Positions 26,151-35,300 of a DNA stretch of 64,000 nucleotides are shown here, in pieces. The DNA lies in assembly GCA_013215775.1 (NCBI GenBank), contig JABSQO010000003.1:62001-126000 (forward strand), written 5' to 3'. The notes beneath the pieces are model-generated. The model ran no database searches, was not told the origin of the DNA, and was given only the letters and a program-made list of their open reading frames with translations. This DNA comes from Piscirickettsiaceae bacterium (GTDB taxonomy: Bacteria > Pseudomonadota > Gammaproteobacteria > Nitrosococcales > Methylophagaceae). The position numbers and the translations under genes are program-made. The first letter of the stretch is position 1. Each line of letters starts with the position of its first letter.

Positions 26151-26329
26151 TACCACTTTTTCTCAACTACGTTGCCGGTCACATACGTGCCGTAAAATAT
26201 GATGACTGAGCTACTCCAGACATCGCCTGTAATTTTGCTCATCATCAAAAGAAAGGTTGCTGTGACAAATGCTCCGACAAACGCCCACCACTTTCTCGAT
26301 TGAAGTTTCGGCCCTAATGCCTCAGACAT
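26150..26329 (-). CDS. Holin-like small membrane protein
   Basis: A 59-residue protein (MSEALGPKLQSRKWWAF...) with two hydrophobic segments: WWAFVGAFVTATFLLMM and SSSVIIFYGTYVTGNVV. It lies between endolysin (8-bp overlap) and Rz (overlapping TAATG), the expected holin position. The charged ends and two short membrane helices fit a class II-type holin. Assignment rests on size, topology and position. Confidence 0.7.
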   Translation of the reverse strand: MSEALGPKLQSRKWWAFVGAFVTATFLLMMSKITGDVWSSSVIIFYGTYVTGNVVEKKW

Positions 26330-26789
26330 TGTGAATACCTCTTGAATAAACCAGTTGACCCGCCTTTTTCGATGCGGTTAGCGACTCCAGCCTGCTTTCG
26401 ACCTCCATGAGACCGATGTGAACCCAGCGACCGTGTTCTTGAATAATTTGCTTGTAGCCGAGTGGCTTCATTTCGTCTTCGATAAACTTCGCCAATTGGT
26501 ATGGCGTTAGGTGCGAGCAAGTAATGTCGGCAGCCAAGCCCCGCATGTGGTCCGAATCTTTAGAACCGCCAAGCTCTGTGTTTAAATCGAAGCATCTAAA
26601 GCCAGAGCTAACTCTAATAAGAACATTCGTGCCGAATCGCGCCGACAACTCCATCTTTAGCGCCTGGAGAAACCAAGACATTTTTTGAAGATTGTCGTTA
26701 TCTAGTTTTGAGGGGGTGTTGTCGATACCGGCTAACTTGGCCGTGTTTGAGTGAATTAACTCATCTCTCGTAAAGTTAGGTGCAAACAT
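26322..26789 (-). CDS. Endolysin, peptidase M15 (D-Ala-D-Ala carboxypeptidase type)
   Basis: A 155-residue zinc peptidase that cleaves peptidoglycan cross-links. The metal-binding pattern is visible: SDHMRGLAADI (His and Asp) and WVHIGL (His), with SSGFRCFDLN before it. The length and lack of a signal peptide fit a holin-dependent endolysin. It is the first gene after the operator at 26870. Confidence 0.9.
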   Translation of the reverse strand: MFAPNFTRDELIHSNTAKLAGIDNTPSKLDNDNLQKMSWFLQALKMELSARFGTNVLIRVSSGFRCFDLNTELGGSKDSDHMRGLAADITCSHLTPYQLAKFIEDEMKPLGYKQIIQEHGRWVHIGLMEVESRLESLTASKKAGQLVYSRGIHNV

Positions 26790-26857
26790 AGAACGCCTCT
26801 TATTTTCAACAAAACCGAGACGTTCTCTTGCTTGGCTGTAAGTATCCTATCAAATCA

Positions 26858-26887
26858 GTGACTTAAAGTAAAGTCACCGGTGACTTA
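26858..26887 (-). promoter_or_regulatory. Doubled operator upstream of the lysis operon
   Basis: A full site, AAAGTCACCGGTGACTTA (26870-26887), has an additional half-site GTGACTTA at 26858-26865. The core is a perfect 16-bp inverted repeat, AAGTCACCGGTGACTT. The stop codon of the thiE-like gene (26885-26887) is the first TAA of the operator. -10 candidates are TACTTT and TAGGAT; promoter quality is moderate. Confidence 0.7.
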
Positions 26888-27496
26888 TTTAGTCGCGCAA
26901 AGCAATCCAGAAATCGTTCTTGCTATGTTGTCCGATCTATAGATGTCACCTATTACAGCAACGCCGTCAGCACCCGCATCCATCACACTGCTAACATTGC
27001 TCGTTGTGATCCCACCAATGGCCACCAACGGCTTGTCGGTCATCGCTCGCAATCGTTTGATCTCGTCAAGACCCCACAGATTGTCTGCATCCGCTTTTGT
27101 CACTGTTTTAAATATTGGCCCAATACCAAAGTAATCAATGTCTTCACCGACAGCCGAACTATATTGATCTGGGCGGTCTAGCGTTAAGCCAATTGCGACC
27201 CTTCTTGGCAACATCTTGCGAGCAATGTTAAAAGGCACATCTCTTTGACCTATGTGAAGCGCGTCAGCGTCAATTGCCAGAGCTACGTCCAGTCTATTAT
27301 TTACTATCATGGACACGTCGTTGTCTGCCGTTAGCTTTCTAATCTTCTCTGCCGTGCTGTATAGCGTTAAATCTGTGCAATTGCCCCAGCTAAACTGAAT
27401 GGCCTTACAACCCGCCTCTATTGATTCCGCCACCACCTCGTACAACCTATGCGTCTCGTCTCGTGAGTAGTTCGTTATAAGTTGTAGGCGAATCAC
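26885..27496 (-). CDS. thiE: Thiamine-phosphate synthase
   Basis: ThiE joins hydroxymethylpyrimidine diphosphate with the thiazole phosphate to give thiamine phosphate. The 203-residue product has the family blocks in order: IVNNRLDVALAIDADALHIG (compare INDRVDLAL..ADGVHLGQ), QRDVPFNIARK, FGIGPIFKTVTKADA (diphosphate/Mg loop) and VAIGGIT, with DGVAVIGDIY at the end. It starts at GTG 27496, 2 bp after the upstream stop. It is embedded in a tail-gene operon and has no other thiamine gene nearby, so it looks like a phage-carried auxiliary metabolic gene. Confidence 0.88.
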   Translation of the reverse strand: MIRLQLITNYSRDETHRLYEVVAESIEAGCKAIQFSWGNCTDLTLYSTAEKIRKLTADNDVSMIVNNRLDVALAIDADALHIGQRDVPFNIARKMLPRRVAIGLTLDRPDQYSSAVGEDIDYFGIGPIFKTVTKADADNLWGLDEIKRLRAMTDKPLVAIGGITTSNVSSVMDAGADGVAVIGDIYRSDNIARTISGLLCATK

Positions 27497-27498
27497 AA

Positions 27499-28014
27499 CT
27501 AAACAGCTTTAAAGTTAGTCAGCATCGCGCCATTACTACCAGCGATAACAGACACGCTGTCAACACTCTCAATGGACAAAATACTGTGTTGGGCGTGCTC
27601 TGTTCCGTTCACAATCACGCTGCCTTCAGCAATGAATATTTTACTGCCCAAAGCTGCTGTCAATTCAAGAGATTCACTCGATGAAAGATCGTGGATTGTT
27701 CCGGTCCATTCAGTTTGCAAGTCTGGATCTGTAATGCAGTAAAACTCAAGTGGTTCGTTGGCAATTAAAATAGCCTGTCTCGCCTGGTAATCTAAAACAT
27801 CAACAAACCCTACTTGCTGACCACGACCAAATGCGCCGGTAACAGTTGCGTCTATATTTAATAACTTCAATGAGCCAGTTGATAAGAAATGCACTCCGCC
27901 AGACCGATCAAGCATAGTTGCTGGATTAAACACATCACCCTTGCCGCCGGCTGTGCTCTTAGAAATGTGTAAGTTACCGCTGTGGTATATCTTTTTAGTA
28001 AGCCATTTGGGCAT
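27499..28014 (-). CDS. Phage protein, unknown function (tail operon)
   Basis: A 171-residue protein from ATG 28014, which shares its A with the preceding TAA. The sequence is beta-rich: LDRSGGVHFLSTGSLKLLNI near the start, GSVIVNGTEHAQHSILSIES near the end. The layout suggests a cupin or small jelly-roll, but no metal-binding set is obvious. Confidence 0.5.
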   Translation of the reverse strand: MPKWLTKKIYHSGNLHISKSTAGGKGDVFNPATMLDRSGGVHFLSTGSLKLLNIDATVTGAFGRGQQVGFVDVLDYQARQAILIANEPLEFYCITDPDLQTEWTGTIHDLSSSESLELTAALGSKIFIAEGSVIVNGTEHAQHSILSIESVDSVSVIAGSNGAMLTNFKAV

Positions 28015-28370
28015 TAGATTATCACCTCGCCAATGCCCGTTACTTCCGACTCCGTAACGGCGGGCCATTCCGCGCCAAACATTGCGGTTAGCGTTTCAGG
28101 CATGGCTTCATCCCGTGTATCGAGTTCCGTATTCCATTCATTTTGAGCGCGTGGTGAGGCGTTGATAATATGCTGCCGCATTTCAATCTTAACGTCATCA
28201 ATGGTTTTGGAACCACTTACAAACTCTTTCAACAAGCTCCTTTCTACACTGAGTTGTTGGATAATGTGTGGCTTTAATTTCAAAGCATTGTTAGTTGCGG
28301 TGTAAGTCACACTCATTGTACTTTTAGTCAAACTATATCCATTAACCACAAATGTAAATTCTATAAACAT
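28014..28370 (-). CDS. Phage protein, unknown function (tail operon)
   Basis: A 118-residue protein with a beta-rich start (MFIEFTFVVNGYSL) and a helical, acidic end. Translationally coupled to the next gene. No family recognised. Confidence 0.5.
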   Translation of the reverse strand: MFIEFTFVVNGYSLTKSTMSVTYTATNNALKLKPHIIQQLSVERSLLKEFVSGSKTIDDVKIEMRQHIINASPRAQNEWNTELDTRDEAMPETLTAMFGAEWPAVTESEVTGIGEVII

Positions 28371-28381
28371 TCTTTCTCTTC

Positions 28382-28948
28382 CTATTCATTAATAGTTACT
28401 GTACGTGTTCCTGTGCCGTCCCATGTAGGCCATGCTGTAGTTACAGAGCCGTCTATAAGCCAAGTAAATATGCCGAGTGTAACGCTAGCATTGGACGCCA
28501 ATAGATTTCCACCACCCTCCACATCTATGCTTGTAAAAAGCGATGCGGTTGGATACCCACTGCCATCCTCACCGAACTGTAGTTTAAAATTAGTAGAGCC
28601 GTTGCTCTTAATAGTTAATCGGGTAACATTGGCAGATAAAATAGGATAACCTAGATAGCTTGTTGGACTTCTTGAACCTGTTAGTGGACTCCAGGTATAC
28701 CCATCTATTTGAGTGTTGCCATTAATATCCGTCCCTTCCGTTACCGTTAAGACAAAAGCACTAGAAGCCGCCGCACCATAGAAGTCACTCATTTTTATTG
28801 CGCCACTGAGCGGGACAGCTATATTACCTGCGTTATCTGGCACATAAATACCGCCACGATAATACTCACTTATGCTGATAGGGTTACTGCCGCCAAATTC
28901 AGTTTGAAGATCGCCCTTGCTTATTGGACCGGAGCTTTGAATAGCCAT
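28382..28948 (-). CDS. Tail fibre/appendage protein
   Basis: A 188-residue protein. The N-terminal domain MAIQSSGPISKGDLQTEFGG, followed by SNPISISEYYRGG and a SDFYG motif, is a recurrent adaptor sequence in phage tail and baseplate proteins. The rest is a beta-rich domain. It overlaps the collagen-like fibre gene by 1 bp. Confidence 0.7.
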   Translation of the reverse strand: MAIQSSGPISKGDLQTEFGGSNPISISEYYRGGIYVPDNAGNIAVPLSGAIKMSDFYGAAASSAFVLTVTEGTDINGNTQIDGYTWSPLTGSRSPTSYLGYPILSANVTRLTIKSNGSTNFKLQFGEDGSGYPTASLFTSIDVEGGGNLLASNASVTLGIFTWLIDGSVTTAWPTWDGTGTRTVTINE

Positions 28949-29907
28949 TAGACGGTCTCGTTTGCGGCCTGATCACCAACTGTGGTCAATACGCCAGCCG
29001 ATGTTAGCTTCATCTTATTTACGCCGGAATAAGCGAAGTACAAAACACCTGCCGATTCTGTGAGCGCCCAATTGCCAATGTTTAAAGCAGTGCCTGGAAT
29101 TCCTTGTATACCCTGTGGGCCAGTACCTCCGGCCATACGTTTGAACCATAGTTGTGAGCGCGTGCCCACAACTACTGTAGTTGTTGAAGTGGAGGCCGGC
29201 CCTCTTGCTATCCGAATCTCTATAGTTTGACCTGCTGTCAATGTGAAGGGCTCTTCGGCCAACTTGATTGTCCATTGAGGGGAAGATATGCCAGATGAAC
29301 GTATATAAGCATCGTCTTGAACCATCCCTGCCGCAACGCCATCAATGAATATCTCAAGTTGTGCCTGTGCTCTTTGCGCCACCACATCTTGTATAGTAAT
29401 AAAGCCACCAAGCGTATAACTACCCGCCTCAACTGCGGTAAATTTACCAGAGGCCCATGTAATATCACTTCCTGATTGGTCATCTTCTAGTGTCTGGAAC
29501 GGTAGGTTTGCGAACGTGGATGTAAGTGCAAATGTGGATGTACTAGACCGCTTCATGAAGGAGATGGAGCTATTGCTGCTTGAAATTATCTCGTCCAGCG
29601 ATTCTTTCGTCAGAGTGACCCGAATGGTATGTGTGCCCGCGCTCAGTGCTATGTTGCTCGCTGGGGAACCGTCATACGCCGTTCCATTCCACGACCATGT
29701 GTCATTGCGAGTGATTGTGTTGCCAGCGACAGCATAAGTTCCCACGCCCGCCACTTTGACAACCCCATCCGCATCCTCAATGACGTAGTAAACCAACGCC
29801 GCATCAGCAAAAGCCTCAGATACGGGTATTTTCTTTAGAGTTGCACCCTGCATGGTGACAACATTGCCCGTTCCAGTGCAGGTTTCTTCGACAAAATTAG
29901 CGAGCAT
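28948..29907 (-). CDS. Tail fibre protein with collagen-like segment
   Basis: A 319-residue protein. Residues 100-265 resemble a C1q/TNF-like jelly roll (FALTSTFANLPFQTLEDDQS, then GSYTLGGFITIQD and FIDGVAAGMV). A short Gly-X-Y stretch (GTGPQGIQGIPG) follows, and then a small C-terminal domain. This is a common phage fibre arrangement. It is the first gene after the operator at 29935. Confidence 0.7.
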   Translation of the reverse strand: MLANFVEETCTGTGNVVTMQGATLKKIPVSEAFADAALVYYVIEDADGVVKVAGVGTYAVAGNTITRNDTWSWNGTAYDGSPASNIALSAGTHTIRVTLTKESLDEIISSSNSSISFMKRSSTSTFALTSTFANLPFQTLEDDQSGSDITWASGKFTAVEAGSYTLGGFITIQDVVAQRAQAQLEIFIDGVAAGMVQDDAYIRSSGISSPQWTIKLAEEPFTLTAGQTIEIRIARGPASTSTTTVVVGTRSQLWFKRMAGGTGPQGIQGIPGTALNIGNWALTESAGVLYFAYSGVNKMKLTSAGVLTTVGDQAANETV

Positions 29908-29934
29908 CGTTAATCCTTAATGTTTTTACCATTA

Positions 29935-29952
29935 TAACTCAGTCGTGACTTA
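29935..29952 (-). promoter_or_regulatory. Operator-promoter upstream of the fibre/thiE operon
   Basis: TAACTCAGTCGTGACTTA in a TGGTAA-17 bp-TATAAT promoter on the minus strand. The stop codon of the upstream gene (29950-29952) lies within the operator. Confidence 0.85.
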
Positions 29953-31290
29953 CTTACCACGACCATAAAAAATATCACTTAGCCCGAACTCCACACAATC
30001 TCCATACGGCTTCTCTGCGTAATAAAAAATATCATCAATGTGTGGAAAACCGTCATTTATCAATCTATCGACAAACTCAACCGGAAGGCCGTCAAGACCT
30101 TTGCATCTGTAATTTGCCTGCATTGTTTCGCCAGTTATTGCGTCTATTTTCGTATTGCCACCTTCCGCGTAGTGAGCGACAGGCTCCATCGTCTTCATGT
30201 CTAACTCCGAACTGAAATACTCACCGGATGAGTAAATCTCGTAGTAGTCCGTAATCTCACCGCCTTGATATTTGACAGAAAACATCCTTCCGTTATCACC
30301 CCACGTAAGTCCAATGGCCAAATACTCGCCATCACCACATCGGTACATTCCGTAATCTCTATGAAGTTTTCTATCGCCTGGCGGCGCTCCAATCGAAAGA
30401 CTTCTTGCGGCGGACTCCGCGTCCTGACACATTGTCTCCAGCCTCTCTTTCGATAACTTATCTGGCACGCTTATTTGTGAGTTTATTCGATCAATAGCTT
30501 CATTGAGTTCTTCTAAGCTGTCGCTCTTGTTGCTTTTAAAACGACACCATTCATCTTCACTGTATGTATTCGCGTCGTGATGCTTTGCGAAGTCTAAAAA
30601 CTCTTCGTATGTGTCTCCCGCAATCTCTTCCCACAAGTAAAAGTTGAATACATTACTGTTAATCTTTGCCGCCATTGTTTCGTGGTAATGAGAAATGTCG
30701 TCCTTTAGCGAATTTGACTTGTTATAGTGGTCAACAAGGACAACATCGAAATCACCAGAGGCGTTCAACACGTCGCCATGAAGCACTTTTATCTTTGCTT
30801 TATCAAACGATTGTTTGGCAAATAACTCGATAACTCTGTCATCACTCTCCACAACCGTGACGCTTCTAACATTGGACTTTGTTGCAATTAGCAAAGGAAC
30901 GATGCCCAAACCAAGACCGCCAACTAAGACATCGCCCGTTGCGTCGAAATACTGACTGGCCAACTGCAAAACAGCGTGACGACCATTATTCATCCAGTGC
31001 TTTCCGTCAACCGTTAGTGACGTCGCAACGTCGTCTCTTTTTATTACAGCGCCATCAATTGAGCCGCTTGCGAATCGAATAGCATTAAGCTCGTGTTTTT
31101 TAACGTCACGTTTGGTGTTGATAATTACTTCGCCATCAACAATCAACGCCGCGTCTTCGCCTTCTATCCGCTTTGCTTGGTCTTTTGTGATTTCAACCGT
31201 TGTAACGTCACTACCAATGTACGGGTTGTCAGCACCGCTGAACACATACATGACATCACCACCCTCACCCATTACAGCAAAATGTCTCAT
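29950..31290 (-). CDS. Spermidine-synthase/methyltransferase-like protein in the tail operon
   Basis: A 446-residue protein. Residues 118-180 show a Rossmann SAM-binding core: DVLVGGLGLGIVPLLIA (motif I), VTVVESDDRVIELF (acidic loop), KIKVLHGDVLN and DFDVVLVDHYN. This is the layout of spermidine synthases and related methyltransferases. Residues 1-80 are a separate beta-rich part, and residues 290-446 an unassigned C-terminal region ending in FYGRGK. It is the last gene of the L-K-J operon. Substrate unknown. Confidence 0.65.
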   Translation of the reverse strand: MRHFAVMGEGGDVMYVFSGADNPYIGSDVTTVEITKDQAKRIEGEDAALIVDGEVIINTKRDVKKHELNAIRFASGSIDGAVIKRDDVATSLTVDGKHWMNNGRHAVLQLASQYFDATGDVLVGGLGLGIVPLLIATKSNVRSVTVVESDDRVIELFAKQSFDKAKIKVLHGDVLNASGDFDVVLVDHYNKSNSLKDDISHYHETMAAKINSNVFNFYLWEEIAGDTYEEFLDFAKHHDANTYSEDEWCRFKSNKSDSLEELNEAIDRINSQISVPDKLSKERLETMCQDAESAARSLSIGAPPGDRKLHRDYGMYRCGDGEYLAIGLTWGDNGRMFSVKYQGGEITDYYEIYSSGEYFSSELDMKTMEPVAHYAEGGNTKIDAITGETMQANYRCKGLDGLPVEFVDRLINDGFPHIDDIFYYAEKPYGDCVEFGLSDIFYGRGK

Positions 31291-31298
31291 ATCAGTCT

Positions 31299-32072
31299 CT
31301 AGTCGTAATACGCGCCGTCAATGACAGGTATAAAGCTATCCTGCCATGTGGCCGTCAAACTATTTAAAAAGCCAGTAAATCCACCTCTTATTACCGTAAC
31401 AATGTGTAGCTTGTCTGTGGTCGAATCCTTCATAAACGAGGCGTGGACGTACTCTCCCCAACCCGTGTCATCGTCGAAACGAGTACCACCAAGCGCTCTC
31501 GCTGGCACTGGGGACACGCTCATGACCGCCGGCTTTGTCATTCCAGTTATGTCCGCTATCTCTTGGCATAGTATGGTTCTCACAGGTGGCATGCCAGGTA
31601 TGTCGTAATTAGCAACGAACGGCATTACACCTATCGCGGCTGGTTTTTTTGCGTCGGCGGTTGAGTATGTAATCTGACCAGTCTGACTGTACAAAGTAAG
31701 CCCGTAAGCGCCTGCACCTACCACATACGGTCTTTGTACGAACATGTATATTTCGTATGTCGTGCTTGAATGCTGTGGAGCAATCAACTCCGCGTGCCAA
31801 AACCCACCCGACTTACTCAAGCCACTTAAACTAGCACCCGTCGTAGTTGTGTTTATCACCGTCTTCAGCGTCGGATCTACAGTAGCGTTTAGAGCGGGCG
31901 CTGTTACAAACACCATTGGCATTGCCTCTGTGTCGCTTATACCAAGATTTAAGTCCTTTACTTCATATATCGTCAGTGAGCCAGATATTTTCCCGTAAAA
32001 GTATGGCTGCAAATAATCCGAAGACATGACTGTATTGCCTATGCCGTTTGAAAACAGAACTCCATAGCTCAT
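31299..32072 (-). CDS. Tail-tip-associated protein
   Basis: A 257-residue beta-rich protein beginning MSYGVLFSNGIGNTVMSSD, which matches the style of the neighbouring 99-residue protein (MSYGFEVFDDSGVVILDSN). Both start with MSYG..V, suggesting related N-terminal domains. It sits downstream of the gpJ-type gene, the position of receptor-binding accessories. Confidence 0.55.
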   Translation of the reverse strand: MSYGVLFSNGIGNTVMSSDYLQPYFYGKISGSLTIYEVKDLNLGISDTEAMPMVFVTAPALNATVDPTLKTVINTTTTGASLSGLSKSGGFWHAELIAPQHSSTTYEIYMFVQRPYVVGAGAYGLTLYSQTGQITYSTADAKKPAAIGVMPFVANYDIPGMPPVRTILCQEIADITGMTKPAVMSVSPVPARALGGTRFDDDTGWGEYVHASFMKDSTTDKLHIVTVIRGGFTGFLNSLTATWQDSFIPVIDGAYYD

Positions 32073-32073
32073 A

Positions 32074-32373
32074 TCAGCCTCCGTGAAATACTAATATGTT
32101 AGCGCTGTCGTATAGCCAATCTGTCGTTCCAACCTGCCAGCTCCACGAGAGAACACTCCCGCTCACCGTCACAATAAGTCTCGACGTTGTTAAATCCGCC
32201 ATCTCTATTGGTGACGTCGGCACAACAACCCCTTTAATATTGCTCAGGTTGTATGTTGTTGACCCACTTTCGCCTCCGAGTACCGGTATTACATCTAGCG
32301 GCAAAAACGCTATAGTGTTGCTATCCAAAATAACGACACCTGAATCGTCAAACACCTCAAAACCATAACTCAC
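32074..32373 (-). CDS. Small tail-tip-associated protein
   Basis: A 99-residue beta-rich protein beginning MSYGFEVFDDSGVV, related at its start to the next gene. It overlaps the end of the gpJ-type gene by 4 bp. Confidence 0.55.
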   Translation of the reverse strand: MSYGFEVFDDSGVVILDSNTIAFLPLDVIPVLGGESGSTTYNLSNIKGVVVPTSPIEMADLTTSRLIVTVSGSVLSWSWQVGTTDWLYDSANILVFHGG

Positions 32374-35300
32374 GCCGCCAAGTCTCCCATCTTGACTCTC
32401 AACAAGCCCGAAGAATCGAAAACCTTAATCACATTGTTTTTGATTTCAAGTCGCGCTCCAGACGATCCAGACTTCACGTCGATAGTTCCTCTAAATACCG
32501 CGCTGTTCAGCTCCATATTGCCGTTTTTATCCAACTTCCAGCCCGCTGTGCCTGCCGAGTAAGCCGCTGACTGAATCACGTCACCAATTTTGGCGTTTGT
32601 AATTGCAGCGTTGGCTATGTGCGCGGTTTGAATTGCCACGCCAGCAATGTAGGTCGAGATGTTGACCGAAGTAATTTGATCCAGCGTTGCAAATGCCGTT
32701 TGGCCAGTTATACCGGCAGCGACGTTTGAGCCCGTAACGTCCGCATTTTCCGCGATAGTACCTAACTTATCACCCTCAGTAGTGTTGATGTCAGCAATAG
32801 AGGTTGGCAGCCCTGTAAGCTCATCGTACGCACCCACGCCGCCACCGCCAACTCCCGCTGGCAACGCGTACGATGACGGGTTGTTTAAAGAGCCAATTTG
32901 CTCCTCAATCATTAGCCCGTCGAAAAACATATCCACACCCACGCCGCCGTCGTTATCCACCCTCATTATCATTGACGTTGAGTCGTCCGACGTTAGGTCT
33001 ACCGTCCCAAACACTCGAACCCAAGTGTCTGAAATAGCAGGCGATGTAAATGAAAGGCTGTAGTGCACTCCTGAGTCGGCAGTTCTCACATACAACTCAC
33101 CATCCTTGGATATTGCCGACGCTCTAACCATTGCGCTGACAATCCACTTCTTATTTGGCGACATCTTAATGTTGTAGTCTGTCGAGTTGGCGCCCAGATA
33201 CACATAAGCGTCGGCGCCTGTTGCTGCTATTTTCAATGACTGTGAGCCAAAGTACGCAACCACAGCGTCAACCGTAGGCGTACCCGTTGCACTAACAGAT
33301 CCAAGCGTCGGAAGAGTGCTTTCAAGAACAGCATACTCAGCACTGACTATGTTGACGCCAGAACCCGCTAGGTTGTCCGTTGTTACATCCGCGTTGTCCG
33401 CTGGTATCCCTGCGCCCGATACCTCAGACCATTGTTGAGCGCCATTGCTGATCGCATCCGCATACGTCCCGCCTGAAGACAATACAATGTTGCCCGCGCC
33501 ATCTCTGATTGTAATTGATGAGAACTGCGCTGTACCTGCTTTATCTATTTTCCAACCCTGTGTGGGTGAGAATGTCGTGCTTTGAATTATGTTACCGATT
33601 TTCGCATTGGTAATCGAAGCGTCCTCGATAAATGCCTGGCTCATAAACACCTGGCCGCCCGACACAATAAATGGCGCGGTCGCCGCTTCCAATCCCGCCA
33701 CATCTGAAGGAATGATTGAGAAGGTATCCGCCTTCATTATAATCTGAGAGGTCGTCGCTCCTGAATTGCCCGTTCCTTGATCTACAGATATGCCCATGCC
33801 AGCAATGTACGGCTGGCCATCTGAACTTCTCGTCTCAACTTTAACAGTCCACTCATTCTCAAGCGCATCAATCTCGCCCTCAAGAACGGCAGCCAAGTGA
33901 CTTCTTGTAATGGAGTCCGTCAACTGCGAGGCTATTACACCCGAATTTGTCGCCGTGATAGCACTCTCGCCAGATAGCGTCATGCCATCCTCACCCCACA
34001 CGTCATACGCCCCAGTAACGACATTCCAGTCCTCGTCTGGCGCCACTGTAAACGTGTGACCTGGGTTTGGACCACTGTAGATGAGGTTCAAAGCGGATGG
34101 TGTAAATTCAGGGGTTTCAGATGCCCATATTTTATACCCCGCCAAGTCACCCTCTGTTTTTCTGTCGAAGTTGACTGATATTTGATCGCCGTTCGTGCTC
34201 AAAGTGACATTTGCTGGTGCAGTTGCTATTTGAGAATTGGTCGCTATCACAGACACGTCAGCGCCCACAGAGCTGTTAATTAGTCTTGGTTTAACAGTGA
34301 GCGTAATTGCTCTATTTATATTATTGTCGTTTACGGCGTCTGAGATGCTGTACGTGTACTCGGTACCTCTTACTGATACGGCGCGAGACAGTACCGCGTT
34401 TGCCTTAATCTCTACAATATAGTCACTAGCCTCCGCAAGTGCGTTCCATTTTATCGTCACTGACGATCCCGAAAATGCACCGACAATGACTAGGCCCGAA
34501 ACCTGACCTGGCACTGGCGCTGTGCTACCTCCTGCGGCGTTCCAATCGCCGTTTAGACCATCTGCGTTTATGGTTCTTACCCAGTAGAACACAGGCACAC
34601 CCATTGGCGCGCTTGTGTCCGTATAGGTTATTCCCGTTACCGCATTGATTTGAGATGCTGTCAGCACATCGTCCGTAGTTGAACGCCAAATCTCTATCTG
34701 AGAAAAGGTCTCTGTTGGATTTACCCAACTCAACACATACGAACTCTCAACCGTTGTCACATTTAAAGTTGTTGGTGTTCCCGTCTCTGGTCTGGCTGTC
34801 GCCGTGTGACTTAAAATTACCGCCGATACAAATGAAGCCTTTTGATTAATAATGTCACGCGCAATGATCTTAAAGTTTACCGTGTCGCCAACGCTCAAAC
34901 TTGTGTATGAAAACTGAAGTTCTTGGGAGCCAACATTTCCAACCCTTTCGTATTCACCGCCGTTCTTTGCCGCGTATATGTCTGCACCACCGTACATGCC
35001 GGTTAGTGGCAATTCCCAACCCAAATCAGCAACGGGACTGTATGTCGAGCCCGACTTCAGCCACGTTTCGTCAACAATTGGGTTTCTAACATGACTTATC
35101 GAAACTCTCGACTCGATAACGGGATTTACAACGGTATTTGTTAAGTCATAAACCTCGTCCTTGTACTCAATCGCTTTGATGCTTCTTGTGTACTCATTAG
35201 AGCCTGACACGGCCAGAACTCTAAATGGCTTTTTAACCTTTGTAACATCGCCAAGCATCCACTTAGCAAACTGTGGCAGTGCGGCCGGCATAACAGCATC

